Positions 19,009 to 30,135 are shown, numbered from the stretch's first letter. The stretch is DNA of 64,000 nt from Tritrichomonas foetus (GCA_001839685.1 MLAK01001237.1:74923-138922); one strand, 5' to 3'. Made by a program: numbers and translations. Notes: generated by a model not told the origin, from the letters alone.

Positions 19009-21793
19009 GATTATATTTCACAATAGATGTATCATATGAACCAAACACTAAACTTAAATTAGCCATGATTTCAGTTGGTGTCAATGTTGATGCATAATCT
19101 GAAAACTTAACAATATCGATAAACATAATTGTAGCCGAAGGAACTGTGAATGAAATATCTTTTTCACCTTGATTCAATCTACGAACGATGTCTCTTGGAA
19201 GAATTTGATAAAGTAATTCTTCACTTTGCTTTTTCGCTTCTTCTGATTGCTTTTGCTGCTGATATAGAATGGATTCATCTCTAAGAATAACAACAAATGA
19301 ATCGATGTTGTTATTTCTTGAATCCTTCGTTGCAAGAATGTTAATCAAACATTTTCTCTCTGATTCATCATCTGCAACACAATCAATGTGATCTTCGAAC
19401 AACATTGCACTCTGTTTATTCAACATCAATTTCAGTTGATTTTCAATTGTACTACGTGTATCATTATGAACAATGATAGAAATTGGCTGACCAAGTAACT
19501 GTTCAGGTGTATAGCCAAAGAGTTCTGCTACTGATGGATTAACCGATTCAACAATACCACGATGATCAAGAACGAGAATGGCATCTTTAGACGAATACAT
19601 AATTCTTTGATCAATGGACATTTCTGTATCATTTTTCTCAGTTGTTCGATTCAGTAAATAGTTGATTAATTCTGTGTCAGTAATGAGTGCATGTGGTGGA
19701 ACTCTTCTCATTAATGTAAGAATAATTTGATAAACAGCACCAGTCTTTGAAACAACGATTATAATAGATATAAATAAAATTATAGTGAAAATAATACCAA
19801 TGATGAAAACTATATCAAAAGTAAAATGGATTTGATCAATGGTATTCCTTGCAAGAAGCAAAAATTCATCATCAATTCGCATTAATAAGGGGAAAATATG
19901 GTTTGATAGCATATGCACAGCCTGTCCTAAAAATTCTCCACCAACAAACCCACCCATTTTTTCAACGTTTTTAAGTGTATTACTCATTTGTGCAAGGAAA
20001 ATATTAATCATTTGTTCGGAAGATGAGCAGCGATAAGATTCATGGAGATTACCTTTTCCACTTTCTGAACATTGTTCCTTAATTAACAGTTCATCAAGAG
20101 TAGCTGATAATCCCATAGGTGCTGGTCGCTCTGCAGAATCTGTCATTAATTCTTGGGTAATATTTTTCATAGCTTCAACAGAATAAGTGTAACCTCGTAA
20201 AACTCCTTCACGTGAAATAATTGCGAATCCATTAACTAAAGGTCCATAGGAAATAACTCGAAGGATACCCCAGTAAAGGATTTCTATTGTAGCTGCTTTT
20301 CTTTTCCTTGACAATGTAGAATATTCGAGGAGATAAGTGAATTGTATATTATTTGATTTAATAGTCCATAAAAGAACCATTAAAAATATAACTGAAAAAA
20401 CATTTAATATAACACCGATGATAAAAGTGCCATAAAATGCTAATGTTGAACTTCGTGAATCAGATGGTTGAATATCACCTTTAGATGAAAGTTTAAAGAT
20501 GACCTCAGATGATTCCTTTTTAACTTTTGTTGGAAGATTAAGAAGCATTTTAATGAATTTTCGAAATTCTTTTCCATAATGTTTAAATGATGCAACTAAA
20601 AGAATTATATCAAGAATTAGAATAATATAAGGAACGGTATTAAAAATCATATCGATTTGATAAATCATATCATTTTTTTCTTGGTTTACATGATCAGTCA
20701 TTGTATCAACAAGATCATCAAAAGCAGGTGCAATGAATTCTGATGTATTTAATAAAGTACAGAGTGTATGGAGTGAAAAAACCTCATAAATATCCTTTAC
20801 ATAAGTAAGTGTTGATTGACTGAATGATAAATAAATGAAAGCTTGTTTAATATCCGTTTCCATGTAAGTACAAAAGCCACCACCTTTTTGGTAACAGATA
20901 GATAAAGTCATATTATTATGAAATAGTTGAGGTGTGTATTCAATTATATCAGTTGATCCAGTTGCTGCTATTTCTATCAAACTATTCATGAATTTTTCAT
21001 AGTTCGTCCGCCCATCAATATTATGAATGTGAGAGATTTGAAGCCATGAATATTGAGGATCCAAATAAGGCTCATACACAAAAGTTGTATCTTCTATCTT
21101 TGTATCAACCATGAATCCTGCAGGTATACCGAAATGATACATTAAAGCAGTTGATCCCCAAATTAAATTGTGTCTCATTTCAATTGCATAATTATTTCGA
21201 ATTAACGTTTCACTTCGACCATCTAAAGAATTACGAAACATTGCATCGATAACAATTAAAACAACCAGATTCATAACAAAAACAAAACATGCAATTGACA
21301 GTAATAAGTCATGTGCATTTGGTTTTCGTCCTGCTGTGGCTCTTTGTAGAGCAATTCTTAATCTTGCTTGCGGGAACAGATTCTTACTTAGACTTAATTC
21401 TAATTGAACATCCATTTCAGAAGAAGAAGAATGGAAAGATCCACTAGATCTTCCACTATTGTGTACGGAACCATCTTGATTATCACGAAAAGCAATGAAT
21501 CTACCTTGTGGGTTCAATATTCCTTTCTTTAAATATCCGGGGAATTTTCGAATAAACATAGCGAAACAAGAGTCAGTTTTATTAACACTTCCTCCTTCTA
21601 TTAAACTCTTTTTATAATGTTGATGAACTGCACCAATATAATCACTTTTACATTCAATTAAAAATCTCTCATAGTCAACAATATGCTGAACACTACTTTG
21701 ATATTGTGAAATTTCTTCTTCCCAAAGCATTTGGAGCTTCTTTGTTCGATTTTCTATTCCACAAAGTTGTTGAGGCGCACAAGTATCCAACGT
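18983..21793 (-). CDS. Adenylyl cyclase, middle part (second membrane block, PAS, first half of catalytic domain)
   Basis: 935 codons in frame with the upstream segment. No ATG occurs at its beginning: the sequence runs TAG-ACG-TTG, and the first ATG is at 21730. In order it has a cytosolic stretch, a membrane span near residue 175, a loop of about 200 residues with Cys, further spans near 390, 455 and 685, and a PAS domain at about 745-840 (AILVLDHRGIVESVNPSVAE and FGYTPEQLLGQP). A signalling helix follows, then the start of the class III cyclase domain with LLYQILPRDIVRRL and the first metal Asp in FIDIVKFSDYAS. It ends at the repeat-flanked stops. The PAS domain probably adds sensing to the receptor-like membrane part. 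Confidence 0.85.
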   Translation of the reverse strand, partial: TLDTCAPQQLCGIENRTKKLQMLWEEEISQYQSSVQHIVDYERFLIECKSDYIGAVHQHYKKSLIEGGSVNKTDSCFAMFIRKFPGYLKKGILNPQGRFIAFRDNQDGSVHNSGRSSGSFHSSSSEMDVQLELSLSKNLFPQARLRIALQRATAGRKPNAHDLLLSIACFVFVMNLVVLIVIDAMFRNSLDGRSETLIRNNYAIEMRHNLIWGSTALMYHFGIPAGFMVDTKIEDTTFVYEPYLDPQYSWLQISHIHNIDGRTNYEKFMNSLIEIAATGSTDIIEYTPQLFHNNMTLSICYQKGGGFCTYMETDIKQAFIYLSFSQSTLTYVKDIYEVFSLHTLCTLLNTSEFIAPAFDDLVDTMTDHVNQEKNDMIYQIDMIFNTVPYIILILDIILLVASFKHYGKEFRKFIKMLLNLPTKVKKESSEVIFKLSSKGDIQPSDSRSSTLAFYGTFIIGVILNVFSVIFLMVLLWTIKSNNIQFTYLLEYSTLSRKRKAATIEILYWGILRVISYGPLVNGFAIISREGVLRGYTYSVEAMKNITQELMTDSAERPAPMGLSATLDELLIKEQCSESGKGNLHESYRCSSSEQMINIFLAQMSNTLKNVEKMGGFVGGEFLGQAVHMLSNHIFPLLMRIDDEFLLLARNTIDQIHFTFDIVFIIGIIFTIILFISIIIVVSKTGAVYQIILTLMRRVPPHALITDTELINYLLNRTTEKNDTEMSIDQRIMYSSKDAILVLDHRGIVESVNPSVAELFGYTPEQLLGQPISIIVHNDTRSTIENQLKLMLNKQSAMLFEDHIDCVADDESERKCLINILATKDSRNNNIDSFVVILRDESILYQQQKQSEEAKKQSEELLYQILPRDIVRRLNQGEKDISFTVPSATIMFIDIVKFSDYASTLTPTEIMANLSLVFGSYDTSIVKYNQLIKIKLI

Positions 21794-23281
21794 CTAAAAA
21801 TGTTTAATATTAGATTCAATTTCCCTTCCATTTTGAATCAGCATTTTCAAGCTTTCGGCAACAGCAGCAGATGAAGACGAAGTTCGATTAATTTTCACTC
21901 TTTGGATTTCAAATAAGCAGAACTTTATATCATTACTGAGATCCTTTCGTTTAATTAATTCACCGAAAAGCATATTTAAGTAAGATGTATAACAAGGAAA
22001 ATAAGCTACAATTTTCGCACAATAATGAAGAGTTTTTGTCGATTTGAATGTTTGTGTGATATATTTAATGATAGTGAAATCCAAAAATTGGTAATAATAG
22101 TTGGTAACGATACAATTGAGATAATTGATGGCATGAGATTCCGATTTTCCAAGATTAAAATCATCTTCAAAAATTAGAAATTTGATTTCCTCTTTTTTCA
22201 AATCTTCTTCTGAATATTCACTAATGACACGTTTTACTTCATTTGAAATTTTCTTATTACGAGAAACATAATAAAATGTTGACCACGTAAAATTAATAAT
22301 GAGCAATACTGCTAAAACAATCAAATATACATAATCAGGCAGATTTTTGATAAAAATAACAACTATTCTAAATATGTCCATTTCTGCAAGAGTTGCAGAA
22401 AGTGCTAAAATTTCAATATTGGCAGCAACATGAATCATCATGCAATTTAAATTTCCAGGAACTGACAAACCACAAACTAATAAATGAATAACAACGATGA
22501 AATAAATTGCCCATTGGGGAAAAACTTGAAACATATATGCAAATAATTGAACAGCAGCTGATGATGAAATCAAAGAAGAATAATTTGATAAATTAAAACT
22601 GGCAAGACATGAATCATTCAAATAAACAGATGCTGACATGAATTTGAAAAATTGACTAAACACCAAGAAATAATAAATAAATTGAATCAATAAAAGTACA
22701 AAGAAAAAGTAAGTTTGAATGGGTGGATCCTTTTTCAGCATTAATCTGAAGCAGGTTCCGCACATTGCTGCTGTTGGCATGTTCATAATTCCGGGGACAA
22801 ATTGGAGAAAAATTCTGGTCGAAAATAGAGATGAATTGATTAACCTACCTCTGTTTTTCGCGCATATTATTTGAAAAATTAAATGACCAAGAGAAAGTAA
22901 AAATACCAAGGAATATATAACAACACATATTAGCAGCTCGAAATCAGAATTGTGAAGCGGGCGTAAATTTGCTACTGCATTAAAATAACGAACAACTTTT
23001 GTTGCTATTGCGACATTTTGCGGATTTGAATCATTCACATCATGAACCGAAAGAAAAACATTGGTATGGGGTATCCAAAACGTAATCGTTATAATTTGCA
23101 GAGTGTTCCATAATAGCAGAATGAAATTGAAGATGTGAGGAATGCGGGCATGAACGAATAGACTGTCTAAGATTTGGTAGAGAACGTTGTTCTTTGCCAA
23201 TTCGCTTTTGAAATTGGAATCAGCGATCGATGTTTCAGATTGTTGATATATAACGGAGGACGCCATTGGATTCACGTTCAT
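21794..23281 (-). CDS. Adenylyl cyclase, N-terminal membrane region
   Basis: 495 codons from the ATG at 23281; the frame is open to 23317 only from a TTG. It begins with a Ser/Glu-rich stretch and NVLYQILDSLFVHARIPHIF, followed by six or seven hydrophobic spans (about 45-330) and a helical cytosolic region of about 150 residues that ends at TAG 21794-21796. This block precedes the PAS/cyclase half in trichomonad adenylyl cyclases, so the TAG is best read as an interruption and not a natural end. On its own the segment has no recognised enzymatic domain. Confidence 0.75.
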   Translation of the reverse strand: MNVNPMASSVIYQQSETSIADSNFKSELAKNNVLYQILDSLFVHARIPHIFNFILLLWNTLQIITITFWIPHTNVFLSVHDVNDSNPQNVAIATKVVRYFNAVANLRPLHNSDFELLICVVIYSLVFLLSLGHLIFQIICAKNRGRLINSSLFSTRIFLQFVPGIMNMPTAAMCGTCFRLMLKKDPPIQTYFFFVLLLIQFIYYFLVFSQFFKFMSASVYLNDSCLASFNLSNYSSLISSSAAVQLFAYMFQVFPQWAIYFIVVIHLLVCGLSVPGNLNCMMIHVAANIEILALSATLAEMDIFRIVVIFIKNLPDYVYLIVLAVLLIINFTWSTFYYVSRNKKISNEVKRVISEYSEEDLKKEEIKFLIFEDDFNLGKSESHAINYLNCIVTNYYYQFLDFTIIKYITQTFKSTKTLHYCAKIVAYFPCYTSYLNMLFGELIKRKDLSNDIKFCLFEIQRVKINRTSSSSAAVAESLKMLIQNGREIESNIKHF

Positions 23282-25835
23282 CCGTGGATTTTCTCGATAA
23301 TTCGTCCACCTATTCAATTGTTGCCTTCAAAATACTGAATTTTTCAATAGTATTATTTATTTCACCAATATTTGAAAAAAAGTCTGATTTTTTCAATTGA
23401 AAAGATGTATACAAACTAACTAGCTCTAGATGTAGAAGACTATTGAGAGATCTAAATGAATAATTGTTGATATTATTGTCATCTAAAAATTATTTAATTG
23501 TAATCCTATTAATAATATATAAATATTATAATTTAAAAATCAAGATACAGAGAAAACCAAATCAAAAAAAAAATTGTGAGAAAAAAATAAACCCCACAGA
23601 AATTTCTGAGAATTATTGAGATAAAAAGTGATTTTATAGCATTAATATCTTGATTATTTCATATCATAAATCGTGCTTTTTATTATCATATGGCCCTCCA
23701 TCGAAAATTATAATGTTTTCCAAAATACAAAAATGAAGTATAAAAAAAATATTAATAATTTTGATATAAATAAAAAAAATTTAGGCATCAATGAGAAGAT
23801 TACGAATGTTTTGCCATCTAAATGGCGAGTCATCAGAAAATTCACTTGGCATCGAGTATGGAAAAAAACATATTGGATTCCATTTTTCTTGATTTGGTCT
23901 TTCAATCGTTGTATCTGTATCCCTGCTTGAGAATGTGCTGTTGAGGACTGCCAGTCTATTTTCTTCATATACTAAAATTTTATGACAGAAAAGATTTCAA
24001 TACATTCATATTTGTCAAATGGAAATTGAATTAATTCAACATCACTGAGTTAAAACTATCAAAATTTTCGCGATTTTTAATTAAAAATCGATAGAAGAAG
24101 TGTAAATAGAATTATGGGAAGCAGTATTATAATCTTTGTGATTCTTGGAAAAAAAGCTTCTCACAATTTTTTTTTAGGCTTTCTCCAAAATCGCTCTTTT
24201 TTCGGTTTAATTGTTGCAAAATTTCAAAACTATGAATAAATATGGCTCATAACTATAAAAAATAGATTTAACAATTGACTGAAAGCTGTTCACCCGAAAA
24301 CTGAAACAATAGCTTCTTCAGAATCATTTTCGAAATATTTTTGAATTCGGCCATTTGCGAAGTTTGCGATAAGGGAAATTTCCGTCATTCTTTTAGCTAT
24401 TTGGGTTTTGATTTTTGACTGATGGTATTAAGTAATACTGATGATAAGGATNATTTTAGTGATTTCGTACGTTAAGACTATTTGGTTTGTATACATCTAA
24501 TTGAAAGGTATTATTTCAAAATTTTGAATTGGCACAAATTGAAATAAATTGCTTTTAATTCGATTAAATTAATATTTCGAAAATATCTCTACTTCTACCA
24601 TACTAAATTCTATTTATGTGATATATTAGTAATATATTATAGTATTGATTTTTGTTAACCATTAATAAAACTAATATTTAAACGATAAAAGAAGATATAT
24701 TAAAAGCAATCAACAAAGAAAGGTGAATTCTAATTTCACCAAAATGAGGGTTCTTTTCAATTTTTTCAATACTAAATAAAAATTTAAATGATTCATTTGG
24801 TCATTTTTTTTATTTCCTCTGTTTTATGCATAACCCACGAAATGAGTATATTGTTTCCCATCCACGAAAACTCAAAATTAATGCGATGAGTAATTTGAAT
24901 TTTTTTTGAAAGACCACAAAAATATCATGCAAGTTTCGAGTTAATAATTCAAAAATCTCTATTAACATGTATAAAACCACATCCTATGGTAATACTAGGA
25001 CTTAATATGATATTTACCAAAGAATATTATGTATTTTTTATCGAGATATTTGATGATTTTTTCCCTTTTTTTCATTTTTTCATTTTCTTTGCCTATTGAA
25101 ACGTTGCAAACTCATTTTTTGTGATGAGTCGTTACAAAATAGCACAAGATGTAGTTTTTGAAGATCATTGGGGTTAAAACTTGAATAAGAAACCAAAACA
25201 GGTGCTTTTCTATTCAGAGAAAAAAGATCATAGAAATATGTATTGAATTCACTTCCAATTCACACAAATAATTCAATTTACGATACGTTATTACTTTTAT
25301 GGATTCAAAGATCTTTGAATTTCAATAGAAAATATCTCTTGTTTTTGTGAAAGGATAAGATTGAAACCAAAACACTGTCAAACTACCTCTTTTTTCTTCA
25401 AGAAAATACACAAAAACAACCATTCTTCGTGAGCTTTCCTTTCATAAATAGAGGGAGTGAAATTTCATTCAAAATTAAATTTTATTAAATGAATATTTTT
25501 CTATGTATTACTGGCTATTCTCCAAAACCTACTAACTCAACCTTTTTTTTTCCTCTTTCTTTCTTTGTTTAATTATCAATAGAAATTTGTCAAAATTTAA
25601 AAAGTACACTTTTATTTCTGACGTCATGGATGTTCATCTCATAGAATTAACCAATATAATAGTTTTTTCACTCTGGCAATTAAAAATATATGTTAAATAA
25701 AAAAAGAAAGAAAAAGTGAGTTTTCTTTTGCTTTTTTTACATAAATAATGAACAAAAACTAAGATAATTGAATACAAAAAAAGTTGTATTGAGCAGCAGA
25801 TCGTAAAAGCAGCATAAAACAATGACGGAAAAATC
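23282..25835. other. Largest non-coding stretch of the window
   Basis: 2.55 kb, AT-rich, with one unknown base at 24452. A slightly GC-richer patch at about 23780-23960 carries an 86-codon minus-strand ATG frame (23708-23968) ending in a hydrophobic tail; I do not recognise it and suspect a remnant. No RNA gene or repeat is evident. Confidence 0.45.
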
Positions 25836-28800
25836 TCATTTGAATAGGGGTTGTTGCTGGGATAGTAATTTCCAATGGTTCTTAAATACATCATCATCAG
25901 TATTCTTTATTCCTTTAATTTGAGGTTCAGCAAGCATTATAGTTAACTGTAGGACCAATCCGAGCATTGGACGTGGAATAAGGAGTGATCCAAAAAATAA
26001 AGGTAAGAATAAAGGTCTCATTCTTTCATTTTGTGATTTCCTTGTAGATACATGGATAATTCCTTTCGGTAATGGCCTTAAAACAATTAATAATTTCGCT
26101 TCAAGTTTATTTTCAGCAAACATCATAGTTGGATCTTCCGACCAAACAATGATAACATCAGTTTTCTTTATAGTTTCAAGTGTTGGTGTATTTAACATTG
26201 GAGTAACCAAGAATAGAACTTCATGTCGTGCATTTTCAAAGAATAGAGCCTGCTTTTCTTGAATTCCATTATTCGATCTTTTATAAGCATCTTTTATTAA
26301 CTCTTTGAAAGTTTCACTGTAATTGAAATCAGTTTCTTGAATGTTTACAAGCTGGCCAATTGATGTTAAGAATTCTTCAAATGATGGAGAAACATCATTC
26401 ATTGTATTTGTTATGAATTCTTCAATCTTCTTTTGCCCAGGTTTGGCGTAAATGATTGAAATAACATGTTTTTCTTTTTGATTTCGATTAATGAAATTGA
26501 ATCCACTAACGACTTGAGCTGATTTATTCACAAGATATTGTGTATCATTTTTGAATGAAAGAAGAGAATCAAACAAAAGTGAGAGTGATGGATGTGGAAG
26601 GAAATAACCAATTGTTTGATCACGGTTTCCGACCTCAACTTGTGCAACTTGATCAAATCCAACTTGATATTGATTCGAACTATATCGACTAGAAGCTGTA
26701 ATTTTCTGTGCTTGGTAATCAATTACATACATGTCAGTAGCATCATCAACAATTAAACAATTGGCTGACTGTGGAACTTCACAACGCTCAATAGAACGTC
26801 GATAATTTGAGAGAAAGAATGAAAAACTGTCGGTTCGGATGGTATCTTCCCTTTGATCAAAATTATTTAACATAAATTTGAAAATAGGATGGAACAGAGC
26901 ATCTTTATAATCAATGTTAATGAGAATATCAGCCATTGTTCTCATGGCGATCAAAAACTGACTAGTAATAGCATTTCCGTTAAGGATGAAAGAATGGAAA
27001 TTTGGAATTATTTCTAAAAGGAGGTCTGGATCTTTTATTTCCATAATGGATGCTATAAATGGGACTCCAGACATTAAATATAAAAAGCAATCGTCTTGGT
27101 TGGTCAAAACTTCAAAGAGTTTAATAAATATTTTCTTGATTTCTAGTGGAAAAGGGCCAGTTCCATTGGCTGCTTCTTCGAAGAGAGCAAGGAAAAATGT
27201 TTGGATGAAGTGATCAGTGATTTTGAATCTTTTATCGGAAAAAATGGTATAGAATAATTGCATAGAGTTTGGACACTTGAAAAACTTTGATAGATAAATA
27301 GTTGATACCAGGTAATTTAATGATAAATCTGGATTCTTTTCGTAAAGTTCATAGCAAAAATGAGTATTGATTGATTCGATCATTGAAAATGCAAAAATAA
27401 AAGGTGAGATAGTACATCTCATGGCTGTTTGTAAAGCTAAGAATATGATGTTTGGTTTCTTCGAATTAATAGAATCCATAAGTAAATAGGTCCATCGTAT
27501 GGCGAATTGATTATCAACGGCTTTCTTAAAAATAATATCAGGAACTAATCGTGCAAGTGCATGTAATAAAATCTCTGATTGAACTTTCGAATACATGTCC
27601 ATAATTAGAGGAACCAATGAATTATGAATATATGCAATATTTGGACGAGATCTTTTCAATGTTGGAGCAAGACTATATAAAGCTTCACTAAATGCCGTGA
27701 TGCCTTGTCCTTGAAACAGTGAACCGAAAGTAGTGTTGTAAATCATTGAAAAATTTAATGCTCGATTTATTGTCCAGTCTTTGGCATCAATTTTAAGATA
27801 AAATTGAGCCGAATTAAATGATTTGCTTTTTGTCATTGCAGTATAAACAGGATTTTTTATTGTCATTTCATCTTGTGGATGAACGTTTGTAATTTGAAGC
27901 AAAAATGGCGCAAGAGAAGTTGCAACAAAACGAGAAAAGATATTAATAATGGATTGTATGGTTCTTGCGAATTTTTCATGTAATGAAGCAATACCCATTA
28001 ACATTTGGCAATACATAGCCATTTTATTTCGATCAATATCAGGTGTCTCGAAGATAAGAATGAACATCATAAGTAGAGATTGTGATAAATTGTAATTTAC
28101 AGTAATTGGTGTTGCTTTTAAGGTGAAAATAGGTTTCATTAATACATCTGATAATTTTTCACGAGGGATTGTTTCATTAATGTACTTTAAAACTGCTTTC
28201 ATTGAAAGTAAATAAAGTGCAAAATCAGAAGGTCGGATTTTCTTATTTTGGACTTGTGGTATTTGACTTTCAATCAGACGATAGTAGAGGTGAACTAGGA
28301 TGTCAAATATTTGGGGACATATATTTTGGCTATTTGATAAATCACTAATCAGTGAAGCAGTCAATGGTTCAGGCGTACTCTCGAAAAAGCAAGGAACAAT
28401 TTGAATTGGATACTTTGGTAATTTGACATAAAATTGCATAATTTTATCTAATGGAAGATTGTCAGGTTGTTCAGCAACTGGCTTATAGTATTGTGTGAAT
28501 CTACATTTAAAAGTTGTCATTAAGTAAGTAATAATGGATTGATGAAGATCAATAAAATCTGTTAAATTATTAATCGCTTCATATGCGCATATTAGGAGCT
28601 GCATTGTATAGTAATTCACAATTGGGCTGAAATTTACAGAAAGAGTTGATACCGATCCAGGAATTGTTAAATTATAATTTAAAAATGTGAAAAAATTATT
28701 AATTATTGAAATTCTGAGTTTTCTGACATCAAAGCACCTCAAATTCTGCCAAAAAATAGGCAGAATAAATTGCGAGAAAATATTCATCCAATAAGAAAAG

Positions 28801-29294
28801 CGGGAATTATGTAAATAAATTGATGGATTATTACAAACTGCGATGCATTGATCACGAATTGCATCTTCAATTATTTGAGCAGCCTTCGGCTCTGCTACTG
28901 TTGGAATTTGCTTAATGAAAAACGCTGCCTCTATTACGCTTCCCCATTGTTGGAATGGAATTACCAAATCGCACGATGATAAAACACTGACAGTATTCGC
29001 CCAAATTGTCTTTCTGGTTTCTCCCTCGATGTTTGGAGCGAGAGATTTTTCTAATATTTTTACGATTTGCTGATGCGTAGATTTTACGTGAGTTGGAGAC
29101 ACACTGACAAGCGTGGATAGTGCAGTTGTTATTGTTTCGAGTGCTTTTTTAGTGCTTCCTTTTTTCGCGTCATTGAGATTAATAGAATTAACGGCTTTTT
29201 CGATTCGAACTATGTAGGCGTTAAAAGAGTCTTGAACTGGTGGTTGCATTTGGGGAGAAATACCTTTTAAACTCTCTATAATGCTTTTCGACAT
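25836..29294 (-). CDS. RalGAP/tuberin-like protein with degenerate Rap/Ran-GAP domain
   Basis: A 1152-residue protein: a long helical HEAT-like solenoid (1 to about 900) followed by a Rap/Ran-GAP-type domain (about 930-1130) of the RalGAP-alpha/tuberin kind. The alignable blocks are VISIIYAKPGQ, SFEEFLTSIGQLV, ARHEVLFLVTPML, DVIIVWSEDPT, LLIVLRPLPKGIIHV and the FFG-type segment near the end. Active GAPs carry an Asn thumb in the -GND- helix; here that position reads IKKTD, with Lys1044 (codon 26163-26165) in place of Asn. GAP activity is therefore doubtful, and a regulatory or scaffold role is possible. The ATG at 29294 is supported by an initiator 25-30 nt upstream. Confidence 0.75.
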   Translation of the reverse strand: MSKSIIESLKGISPQMQPPVQDSFNAYIVRIEKAVNSINLNDAKKGSTKKALETITTALSTLVSVSPTHVKSTHQQIVKILEKSLAPNIEGETRKTIWANTVSVLSSCDLVIPFQQWGSVIEAAFFIKQIPTVAEPKAAQIIEDAIRDQCIAVCNNPSIYLHNSRFSYWMNIFSQFILPIFWQNLRCFDVRKLRISIINNFFTFLNYNLTIPGSVSTLSVNFSPIVNYYTMQLLICAYEAINNLTDFIDLHQSIITYLMTTFKCRFTQYYKPVAEQPDNLPLDKIMQFYVKLPKYPIQIVPCFFESTPEPLTASLISDLSNSQNICPQIFDILVHLYYRLIESQIPQVQNKKIRPSDFALYLLSMKAVLKYINETIPREKLSDVLMKPIFTLKATPITVNYNLSQSLLMMFILIFETPDIDRNKMAMYCQMLMGIASLHEKFARTIQSIINIFSRFVATSLAPFLLQITNVHPQDEMTIKNPVYTAMTKSKSFNSAQFYLKIDAKDWTINRALNFSMIYNTTFGSLFQGQGITAFSEALYSLAPTLKRSRPNIAYIHNSLVPLIMDMYSKVQSEILLHALARLVPDIIFKKAVDNQFAIRWTYLLMDSINSKKPNIIFLALQTAMRCTISPFIFAFSMIESINTHFCYELYEKNPDLSLNYLVSTIYLSKFFKCPNSMQLFYTIFSDKRFKITDHFIQTFFLALFEEAANGTGPFPLEIKKIFIKLFEVLTNQDDCFLYLMSGVPFIASIMEIKDPDLLLEIIPNFHSFILNGNAITSQFLIAMRTMADILINIDYKDALFHPIFKFMLNNFDQREDTIRTDSFSFFLSNYRRSIERCEVPQSANCLIVDDATDMYVIDYQAQKITASSRYSSNQYQVGFDQVAQVEVGNRDQTIGYFLPHPSLSLLFDSLLSFKNDTQYLVNKSAQVVSGFNFINRNQKEKHVISIIYAKPGQKKIEEFITNTMNDVSPSFEEFLTSIGQLVNIQETDFNYSETFKELIKDAYKRSNNGIQEKQALFFENARHEVLFLVTPMLNTPTLETIKKTDVIIVWSEDPTMMFAENKLEAKLLIVLRPLPKGIIHVSTRKSQNERMRPLFLPLFFGSLLIPRPMLGLVLQLTIMLAEPQIKGIKNTDDDVFKNHWKLLSQQQPLFK

Positions 29295-29318
29295 GGGATT
29301 CTATTGCACCAAAAATTC

Positions 29319-29324
29319 AAGTGA
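29319..29324 (-). promoter_or_regulatory. Initiator of RalGAP-like gene
   Basis: TCACTT on the minus strand. The +1 at 29322 gives a 27-nt leader before the ATG at 29294. Confidence 0.45.
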
Positions 29325-29694
29325 ATACAATTTTGACTGATATGCATGGTCAATTTAGGCTCAATTTCAAGGTCAAAAAATTTATAAATTTCTGTTGTGA
29401 CGATAACCTTTTGAATGTTATTATGTAAAAAACAGCATTATTCTGTTAATAATAATTATCATATTGAAAAAATTGAATTGGTGATTTCAAAAAAAAGCAG
29501 AATTGAATTGATGAGACATGAAGCTGTTTTTTATTGAGTAATTTGGTATGCGGAAACATTGAATAGATTACCTAACCCTCTGTACAACAAAATAGTTGTG
29601 TTCTTCAGTATTGTCTGAGAAATGTTGTCAATTGATTTTTAAAATTATCATTGATTAGATTGGATGATATGTTGTATAATCTAGCAGTCAGGAA

Positions 29695-30070
29695 AAGTAA
29701 AGAAAGTAAAGAAAGAAAGAAAGTAAGTGAGTCAGTGAAGAAAGATAGAAAAGAAAGAAAGATAGAAAAGAAAGAAAGATAGAAAAGAAAGAAAGATAGA
29801 AAAGAAAGAAAGATAGAAAAGAAAGAAAGATAGAAAAGAAAGAAAGATAGAAAAGAAAGAAAGATAGAAAAGAAAGAAAGATAGAAAAGAAAGAAAGATA
29901 GAAAAGAAAGAAAGATAGAAAAGAAAGNTTAGAAAAGAAAGAAAGATAGAAAAGAAAGAAAGATAGAAAAGAAAGAAAGAAAGTCAGTAAAAAAAGAATG
30001 AATGAAAGTAAAGAAAGAAAGAAAGTAAAGAAAGAAAGAAAGAAAGAAAGTAAGAAAGAAAGAAAGACAC
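29695..30070. repeat. Purine microsatellite with 17-nt period
   Basis: An almost pure A/G tract on the plus strand. Its core, about 29745-29970, is a 17-nt unit GATAGAAAAGAAAGAAA repeated roughly 13 times with one break and an unknown base at 29928. The edges are irregular GAAA/GTAA repeats. Confidence 0.85.
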
Positions 30071-30135
30071 AGAAATGTATTACGTTTATGGAATAAGAAC
30101 AAATAAAAAAAGTAAAGAAATAAATATATTAATTT

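Larger units (their letters stand above)
18476..23281 (-). pseudogene. Multi-membrane PAS/adenylyl cyclase gene, interrupted twice in frame
   Basis: Three open segments lie in one reading frame and together spell the typical large trichomonad adenylyl cyclase: an N-terminal membrane block, a second membrane block, a PAS domain and a class III catalytic domain. Two interruptions break it. A single TAG stands at 21794-21796. A 57-nt AT-rich insert with four in-frame stops lies at about 18930-18986. Both keep the frame exactly, and no other damage is seen over 4.8 kb. Whether this is a recent pseudogene, a minor allele, an assembly error or a gene read by an unusual mechanism cannot be settled here. 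The first ATG is at 23281, with no initiator close by. The parts are described separately. Confidence 0.7.
29295..30135. other. Intergenic region with purine satellite
   Basis: 840 nt between the RalGAP-like 5' end and the FAM32A-like 3' end. Apart from the purine satellite at 29695-30070 nothing is recognised. Confidence 0.45.

Noticed and set aside
23673..23968. Small overlapping frames on both strands (85 and 86 codons)
   Set aside because: The plus frame starts at a non-ATG codon; the minus frame has an ATG but no initiator or family features.
29739..29975. Regularly repeated units that might suggest a CRISPR array
   Set aside because: The units are contiguous without unique spacers and are simple purine satellites in a eukaryotic context.
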